64,000 nt of DNA. It comes from Platynereis dumerilii. Lineage: Eukaryota > Annelida > Polychaeta > Phyllodocida > Nereididae. The stretch spans positions 8,520,253 to 8,584,252 of the forward strand of contig JAPTHN010000019.1 of assembly GCA_026936325.1 (NCBI GenBank), written 5' to 3'. The translations under genes and the position numbers were made by a program. Below the pieces are notes generated by a model. The model worked only from the letters and a program-made list of their open reading frames with translations, made no database searches and had not been told where the DNA came from. How positions within the stretch are numbered: the first letter of the stretch is position 1; the number at the start of each line of letters is the position of its first letter. Shown here piece by piece: positions 57,191 to 64,000 of the stretch.

Positions 57191-59049
57191 CAAGAGCCTT
57201 GGGTCATTTAATTGCTCGGAGTGACCAAGGATCTTGTTATAATTTTTTGATAGACCTAACCTTCAGGTGTCTGGAACCTAAAGTCTTAAGTTTCCCGAGT
57301 GGTGGATTGAGATTTTAGAGCCATTTTATGAATGGAAGGTCGGCGCGATTCACACAGTTTGGAAAAATCAGAAAAATCCATCTTATACCACCTTCTAGTC
57401 ATCATAGATGGGCATATATGGTACCAAATTAAAGGTTTTAATAAGCTCTATTCATTGTATGGTCTTAATATGGTAGTGTGACGTGATTCATAGTTGAAAT
57501 TAACACAAATATGGCATTTTTAAGTCATTTATTAGGGTAGGACGTAGCTTTATTATCCCTGAGAAACTAATTACATATATAGAGGTGTCTAAAGATCATG
57601 AATACAGTCCCATATAATTACTTTCATCATTAGAGGTGATTTTGAAGGTGTTTCTGGAATACTTTTTTGTAATGAGCAACTGATATTCAATACCGCAGCG
57701 TCTGCTGAAAATTTGGAAAATTGCAAATATTGCTGTCTTCTCAGTGCAGTTGTGCCTTATATGTACATATTTGCTACTGAATTGTAGGTTTTTACAAGCC
57801 TAACTTGTTAATGAAGCCACAATGAGAGTAAGGTGTCAAAATAATGTCAATTTACCAAATTTATTACAATATTTTAGAAGTTCATGCCATGGTCGGACAG
57901 CCTCGAGAAAATATTTTGTCACTCATAACTTGAATATCCAAAAATAATTCATAAATTGAACAATATAAAATGAATGAATAAAGTAAGTAATTTATTTTTC
58001 AATGTCAATATTTCATTTAAGTACATTGGACATAATCAATTTATAGTACATGAGATGTTGATGGGTGCCCATAGAAACTATGTACATGTAGTTTGTAAGT
58101 TGAACACCCTTGAATGAAATAAAATGAAATGAGATGGATGATGTGTGATACCTACTATTTGAATGATAATAAATTATTAATTCATTAAATCATGACATAA
58201 TAATAAGAGCAATAGGAATTTCTTTGGAACATTATATATATATTCCATACTGTGAGAGTACCTCAGGAAATTCAGAACTTTTTAAAACTGTCTTATATTG
58301 TAAATTTCTAATCCTCTCTAATTGTCCCTAATGTGTGCATCATTCAGTAACAACTATTAAACTATATTCTCATATGAAAGATACATATTAATTGGCAATG
58401 TTGTTCTAATAGTGACTAAAAACCAAAAGTTGAGACAGTTGTTATGTACAAAAAACTACACAAGTTTGTCTGCTATTCACTAGCATTCCATGAAGATGAA
58501 GCCTTCCAGGTCATCAGGTTAAAAAAACAGGATCATCCACTTCTTCAACTGACTAATGTCACCGTTTATGAACAGAAGCATAGAACAGCCATCGGCCCTT
58601 CAGTTTCACCAGTCAAGGTTAATATTAAATGCGGAAGCGTTTGAGAAAAACTGTTTCATCCATGCACATGAATACCAATAATACCCTATAAGACAATACA
58701 AACGTATGCAACTTGAATTTTGAGATTGCTGAAACATAATGCGTGATTTCAGCAGAATCCTCAATTTCTAGAACCAACAACACCCTTGGAACAATAACTG
58801 TGAATTTTGAGAAAATGTTTTTCATAGTCAACTGTCAAATTTGATAGAATCTGTGACAAATACAACAATGCACACATGTCCAGGGCATTTCTTTGATTTG
58901 TCATATGCTAGTATATAGGTGCACTGAAGATATTCGCTAGCCCTTATATATCATGTCTCTCAATGATTGGTATGGCCGCCCGTGGTTTCATCTTCTTCTT
59001 TGACACCGAAATTGAGATGAATGATGATGCCTCCATTCTGACCAGATTG

Positions 59050-59300
59050 TATGAAGCCAACATGTTGAAGGCACTTGTTTGGCTGTGAGGTCGTGGGTTC
59101 GACTTCCACTCTTGGAACTCAATTTGGTCCGAGCCCATGGGACATCAATGTAGGCGGGTTGTATCCAGTGTTCTGTGCTGGGGAAACTGAAAGACACAGG
59201 ACATCCCTGAATTAGTAGGGTATGTGCCAGACTCACAGTCTTCTTAATCACTCATCACCATACGGCGGTCACCAACACTGGAGAATGCCATGGCATGGGA
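59050..59300 (+). repeat. tRNA-derived SINE-like copy
   Basis: GTCGTGGGTTCGACTTCCAC at about 59090-59110 contains a good Pol III B-box match (GGTTCGANTCC). It is followed by GTATCCAGTGTTCTG and CCAGACTCACAGTC, which recur at 60095-60170. The A box is not clear. Confidence 0.5.
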
Positions 59301-59469
59301 ACCTTGGGCAATGTTCCCCTTGTCTCTGCCCATGGGCGCAGTACTATGGCTGCCCTCAGCTGTATCATTGTGGAAGGCTCACCACAAATTTCGTGCCTGC
59401 ATTGCAATACAACATAATACAATGGGGCCTGACACTTTCAGGAGCCTACAATCAAGAAATATCACAAAC

Positions 59470-59960
59470 CCAGTTTTGTCTCCTAGTTTAACCAAAAGAT
59501 GTTATGCCCAAAGAAAACCAATGTGGTCTTGCTTGTCAAGTAAAATGTAAGAATTATCATTACACATATATTGGAGAGACTGGTGAGAACAGGTTCAAAG
59601 AGCATACCTCACAGAGAGGTACAAACTCAGTGGCAAGGGAAAATCTGAAAACTACTTAACATTCATGCACTTTGGCCTGAGTTGATATTTTAGAGAGGGA
59701 GGAGGATTGGCATCGATTTAAGGGAAAATAAGCAATCATGATCCACCAACACCATCCTTCCTCAACAAGGAGAGAGGTCTTCAACTCCCTGCAGCATATA
59801 CTTTGCTCCTGTCACATGACTCTCATGAGTGACATAACACGTCAGTCCCCTCATAATTCCGCGGACAAAGATGCCATGAAGACGTTGAAAATTCTGGCAG
59901 TATCTTTAGGGGTATCTTTTAGCTGGTTGCATTCAATGCAGTGTCAGCTGTAACTGGTCA
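59470..59960 (+). mobile_element. Penelope-like element relic: GIY-YIG endonuclease domain
   Basis: The + strand reads VKCKNYHYTYIGETGENRFK, then EHTSQRG and SVAREN. After breaks comes ILEREEDWHR, followed by HHPS and, in another frame, LNKERGLQLPAAYTLLLS. This is the usual order of a Penelope GIY-YIG C-terminus (YIGET..R..EH; W..R...EA..I......LN...G..LP..Y). No reverse transcriptase part was found upstream. It is degraded, with in-frame stops and frameshifts. Confidence 0.75.
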
Positions 59961-60084
59961 CAGTCAATGCAGTGCCGTCACTGAGAATCTAGAGACTCAG
60001 CAATGCTGCTCTTTGCAGCCTGAATCTAGTCTTGGAAACACTGGCTCCTAACTGAGGTCCATCTCACAGGACCTACCAAAAGTG

Positions 60085-60335
60085 GAGGGGGTTGTGTCCA
60101 GTGTTCTATACGGGGGCAACTGGACCAAGAACTTCCCTGAAGGAATAGGTTAAGTGTCTGACTCACAGCCTAACCATCTCTCATCCATCATATGGTGCTC
60201 ACCTTGCTTGTAGAGGGCATTAATTGACCCTCTAGAAACAAACTTTGTTGACGGGTGATTAGCCTGTGGCTAATGTTTTCCCTTTGTAATATTTCTCACC
60301 GACATAAAAAATAAAATGATTTTATTTTATTTGAA
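60085..60335 (+). repeat. Second SINE-like copy with A/T-rich tail
   Basis: Shares GTCCAGTGTTCTA, AACTGGACC-like and GTGTCTGACTCACAGCC with 59150-59235, then continues through CGGGTGATTAGCCTGTGGCT to a TAAAAAATAAAATG tail. Confidence 0.5.
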
Positions 60336-62029
60336 ACAACAGTCAGTACTACATCTACCAGATGGGAGCTTCCACATGGAAAGAGCAAGACTGGAAATGG
60401 ACAACTAGGAGGCTATATTGATTAACCCCTACAGTTCAATCAACATGTTAGCTGCTCCTATGTCAAACTGCCGACTGGATCCTTTTAAAAGTTATCATCA
60501 AGCACACCTTCTGAAATGAAGTCAGCGTCGGATTGCCACATGTATTATGAAACAATAGCTGCTGGATATCATTTCATTTGCCTATAGTACAGGCCACAGT
60601 CGTCAACATTTTCTAGAACTTCATCGAAAAACATTCTAGATTTTTCAGCAGAAAAGATTAGGGTATTGGAGTTTAAGAAAAAACCAAAATCATGGTGCTG
60701 GGCCTGCACATGATATCAAATGCAGACAGCTCCAGCCTTCAAACCTTAATTCTCATTCTCTCTGTGCTTTAAAATTTGAGGTCACTAAATCTTCAAAATG
60801 AGAGGCAACCTTACATCCCAGGTGGGTCACTCACTATAACTTATAAGAGGGTGTATATATAGAGGCAGCTCTGAATTTGCCTGGGGAATTTATATGGGTT
60901 TTGGTATTTTAGCAAATATCTTATTAATTGGTTCCGGTTTTTGCAACGCAACATGTTTGGTATTGTGGGAATCAGCTTGAAAAGACAATCTAATGGTATC
61001 AAAATCATCAAGATTAAATTGGTTGCAGGTATTTTTACTCAAGGATTTGAGGTAAACTTGTGGTTTTGGCATTGATTTCCGGATTTAAATGGTTCCGGTT
61101 CTCAAAATCGCCACGCACATTTCTATGCAAAAGACGGCTAAGTACCCTACCCCCTCTCAGGCTTTAACATCACATGGTAGTGTATTTCAAGAAAGATTGC
61201 AAGAGATGGTTCAGCAAAAGATCATGTTTTATAGGAATAAGAAATGATTGTTGATTTGATTTCCACACCACAAAAAAACATAATGATTTTGATAATCAGA
61301 ACAATATTTTCAACAATCCGACTTCATTAGCTGGAAGATGCGCAACAGCAAATCTTCGGCGTATAACCTGTGTGTTTTTAGGTTTATCAGCTGATTTACT
61401 AAAATTTGATTTACTCAGTCAAAAAATGGCTGATTCTAAAAATTTTATAGCATAAAAGCATCAGGAAAAGCACCCCCGATACTGCCATGCTAATTTCTTT
61501 TCTATAACTGCTATTTATGTCAGTATATGGCACAATTTATGTTATTTAACAAGCAAAATCTTGTAGAAGTACTCTCTTATTATATATACTTTACATTGCT
61601 TCATGGGGATATTGTTCACTGGTGTGTGTTTGTTATCCTATTTGGGATAATAAAACAGCCTAAGACCTGTTTAAATGCAATAACCTCCCATTGGTCGAAA
61701 AACAGCATTGGACAGTTTGGCCCAGTTTGCGTGGTTGGCGGAATAGTGTTCTTTTTTTTTTATTGCTTTCAATGTTCATCATGCAGTTACAAATACCTCA
61801 CACCAAAACATCACAGTACCATGAATCAATGAAAACTTGCTTGGACCTAAAAATTAGTATGTATGTTCTTGTAATTGCTAAAAAAAATACATGCATTACA
61901 TTAAGATCACATTTTGCTTCATTAATTGATTGGATATTTGAGATCTTTAGAATTCTCTATATTCTGGAAAACTCTCAGAATATATGCAATACTTCAAAGA
62001 TGTCCCTTTTATTCCTACAAATATATTTG
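60336..62029. other. Interior of the long-TIR element, no gene seen
   Basis: AT-rich sequence without a recognisable frame. Read for transposase or replicase motifs without success. Confidence 0.45.
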
Positions 62030-62796
62030 ATATCAAGTTCTGAGTGTGAAAAATCAAATAATTGACAAAATATTTTCTCGAGGCTGTCCGACCATGGCAT
62101 GAACTTCTAAAATATTGTAATAAATTTGGTAAATTGACATTATTTTGACACCTCACTCTCATTGTGGCTTCATTAACAAGTTAGGCTTGTAAAAACCTAC
62201 AATTCAGTAGCAAATATGTACATATAAGGCACAACTGCACTGAGAAGACAGCAATATTTGCAATTTTCCAAATTTTCAGCAGATGCTGCGGTATTGAATA
62301 TCAGTTGCTCATTACAAAAAATTATTCCAGAAACACTTTCAAAATCACCTCTAATGATGAAAGTAATTATATGGGACTGTATTCATGATCTTTAGACACC
62401 TCTATATATGTAATTAGTTTCTCAGGGATAAAAACGCTACGTCCTACCCTAATAAATGACTTAAAAATGCCATATTTGTGTTAATTTCACCTATGAATCA
62501 CGTCACACTACCATATTAAGACCATACAATGAATAGAGCTTATTAAAACCTTTAATTTGGTACCATATATATGCCCATCTATGATGACTAGAAGGTGGTA
62601 TAAGATGGATTTTCTGATTTTTCCAAACCGCGTGAATCGCGCCGACCTTCAATTCATAAAATGGCTCTAAAATCTCAATACACCACTCGGGAAATTTAAG
62701 ACTTTAAGTTTCAGACACCTGAAGGTTAGGTATATCGAAAAATTATAACAAGACACTTGGTCATTCCGAGCAATTAAATGACCCCAGGCTCTTGGA

Positions 62797-62870
62797 CTAT
62801 ATCTTTTTATTTAGAAAAACTCGAAGTATTAGTATGCCCGACTTCAAGAATGACATGAGGAAACACCATC
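62797..62870 (+). mobile_element. LINE fragment, right part of the split copy
   Basis: TTTAGAAAAACTCGAAGTAT and the following ATGCCCGACTTCAAGAATGA match the LINE copy at 63660-63715. They therefore continue the LINE sequence interrupted at 57190. The fragment ends abruptly in a microsatellite. Confidence 0.8.
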
Positions 62871-62882
62871 TATCTATCTATC

Positions 62883-62926
<44 letters not shown>

Positions 62927-62935
62927 ATCTCTCAT
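62870..62935. repeat. (TCTA)n microsatellite
   Basis: About fourteen TCTA units with one variant, directly joined to the LINE fragment. Confidence 0.95.
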
Positions 62936-63304
62936 CTCTCATTAATTTAATGAAAGTTATGGTAACACTATATATGTCAAACCAAAAACTTTTAAGTGCT
63001 GCGCGAATTTCATGGCTGTGCCATTACATATTACTCACTGTTCAGACGCCGAGTCAAGTCCTTTGAATATTGGATATTGGCTCTGTTGAGACCGTTCTAA
63101 GATGATCCTGCCATAATCGCGAGCCAATAATGATTCCATCCATTTTGAAGCCATGATGATCTTCCTGAAGTGGGTGGAAGTCCTCTGGGTTACACAGCAC
63201 GCAAATAAGGAAGAGATTTATAGCCCAGATATAGATCACCTAGCAGGAAAAAATACAGAAGAAGAAGATGCTTTGCTATAAGGAGTTTCATTATAATGCT
63301 CAAA
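62936..63304. other. Stretch between microsatellite and LINE copy
   Basis: No gene recognised; ordinary AT-rich sequence. Confidence 0.35.
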
Positions 63305-64000
63305 TTTAGTACAGAATCAATATACAATTTCCCAGTTTTATGAAGAATTTACGCAGTTCCTAGATCAGTACCTGTCTTGAAAGTCACAATGAGATCATAA
63401 TAACGGGGGATTTCAAATTCCATATGAATAAACCTACTAATGCTAGGGTTGTCGAATTCAACAGCATTCTTGAAATGTACGATCTTGAACACAATGTATC
63501 CTCACCAACCCAAAAAGATGGAAATACACTTGACCTTGTTATAACCCACAGAAATTCAATTCTCAGAGATTGTATTGTTGGGAACCTGCTCTCTGACCAC
63601 AACTGTGTCCTCTTTAACACGTCTGTTGATAAAGGTCAAAATCCTCAAAAGAAAGTAACTTTTAGAAAAACTCAAAGTATCAGTATGCCCGAGTTCAAGA
63701 ATGACATGAGGAAACACTTGTCACATAAAGTGCAACGGCAGAAAACGTCCAGCTATCTGTCTGAACTAGTTGCTCTCTACAACTCATCCACAGATGTTCT
63801 CAACAAACATGCCCCTGTTATTACAAAACTTGTCATTCTTTGTAAATATACTCCTTTTACTAATGCTGATATCAAAAGCCTTAAAACAGCTAAAAGAAAA
63901 GCTGAGAGATTATGGAGAAGAACAGGTCTACAGAAAGATTTGGACATTTTTCAAGCTTAACAGAATGCACTGAATGACTAGATAAATCAAATGAAGTCAG
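63305..64000 (+). mobile_element. CR1/L2-like LINE copy, endonuclease region (runs off the window)
   Basis: FYEEF near the start, ITGDFKFHMNKPTNARVVEF, then an open frame 63424-63957 with KDGNTLDLVITHRNS, LLSDHNCVLFN (catalytic DH), KVTFRKTQSISMPEF and the charged linker KAERLWRRTGLQKDL that precedes the reverse transcriptase. In-frame stops after 63957 show that this copy is also dead. It is truncated at the 5' end and continues past the window edge. Confidence 0.88.

Larger units (their letters stand above)
57191..62796. mobile_element. 5.6-kb element with about 750-bp terminal inverted repeats
   Basis: 57191-57945 and about 62030-62796 are inverted copies of each other with only scattered differences. 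They share AGAGCCT.GGGTCATTTAATT at the outer ends, GTCGGCGCGATTCAC-like and TTCATGCCATGGTCGGACAG inside, and an indel of about 20 bp near the inner ends. Both outer ends abut parts of the same LINE, so this is one insertion. The interior shows no transposase; it contains SINE-like and Penelope-like relics. The superfamily is not assigned and the target duplication is unclear. Confidence 0.75.

Noticed and set aside
58444-58644. Open frame with LAFHEDEAFQVIRLKKQ
   Set aside because: No family recognised, no splice context, and it lies inside a long-TIR element; too weak to call a gene.
57191-62796. Polinton as an explanation for the long inverted repeats
   Set aside because: The size is far too small and no polymerase, integrase, ATPase or capsid-type frame is visible.

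Overview
The window is nuclear DNA from an animal. It is AT-rich and intron-bearing, with few genes and very many transposable elements. Class A orphan receptors, a GT61 glycosyltransferase, a Mab-21/cGAS-like protein, BEL/Pao, CR1/L2-like, RTE-like and Penelope-like elements, and frequent AGGCCTAT-type words suggest a marine invertebrate deuterostome such as a hemichordate or echinoderm. That placement is an inference; amphioxus or a lophotrochozoan is not excluded.

Four host genes can be supported. (1) A GT61 (EOGT/POMGNT2-like) glycosyltransferase lies at 21.3-22.8 kb on the + strand, in a single coding exon. (2, 3) Two tandem two-exon class A GPCRs lie at 24.2-25.7 and 28.7-30.1 kb on the - strand. 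Relic first exons of the same family lie on the + strand at 13.2 and 37.8 kb, so this is a small expanding and decaying cluster. (4) A four-exon gene at 51.8-56.7 kb on the - strand joins a helical N-terminus and ankyrin repeats to a Mab-21/cGAS-like nucleotidyltransferase domain in which all catalytic carboxylates are kept. It is the most interesting gene here, a candidate cGAS-like receptor (cGLR). Its 5' exon or exons are not seen.

Layout: 0-10 kb holds non-autonomous DNA elements (a perfect 81-bp palindrome, an element with a 9-bp target duplication, and one with five CTCCGTTACC motifs). 10-12.6 kb is a broken BEL/Pao-like fossil. 13-21 kb holds a GPCR relic, several TIR elements and the front half of an RTE-like LINE. 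21-30 kb holds the glycosyltransferase and the GPCR pair, separated by two abutting fold-back elements. 30.5-41 kb holds twin hAT-type elements with 8-bp target duplications, a CR1/L2-like LINE split by a TA-flanked element, and a long-TIR element. 43-45 kb holds two adjacent tandem arrays (about 147-bp and about 155-bp units). 50-57 kb is microsatellites and the nucleotidyltransferase gene, with a dead mariner in its intron. 57.2-62.8 kb is a 5.6-kb element with about 750-bp inverted ends that splits one LINE copy and contains SINE-like and Penelope-like relics. The window ends in another copy of that LINE.

No tRNA gene, rRNA gene or CRISPR array was found. Exon joins were inferred from splice-site sequence and reading phase, not from transcripts.
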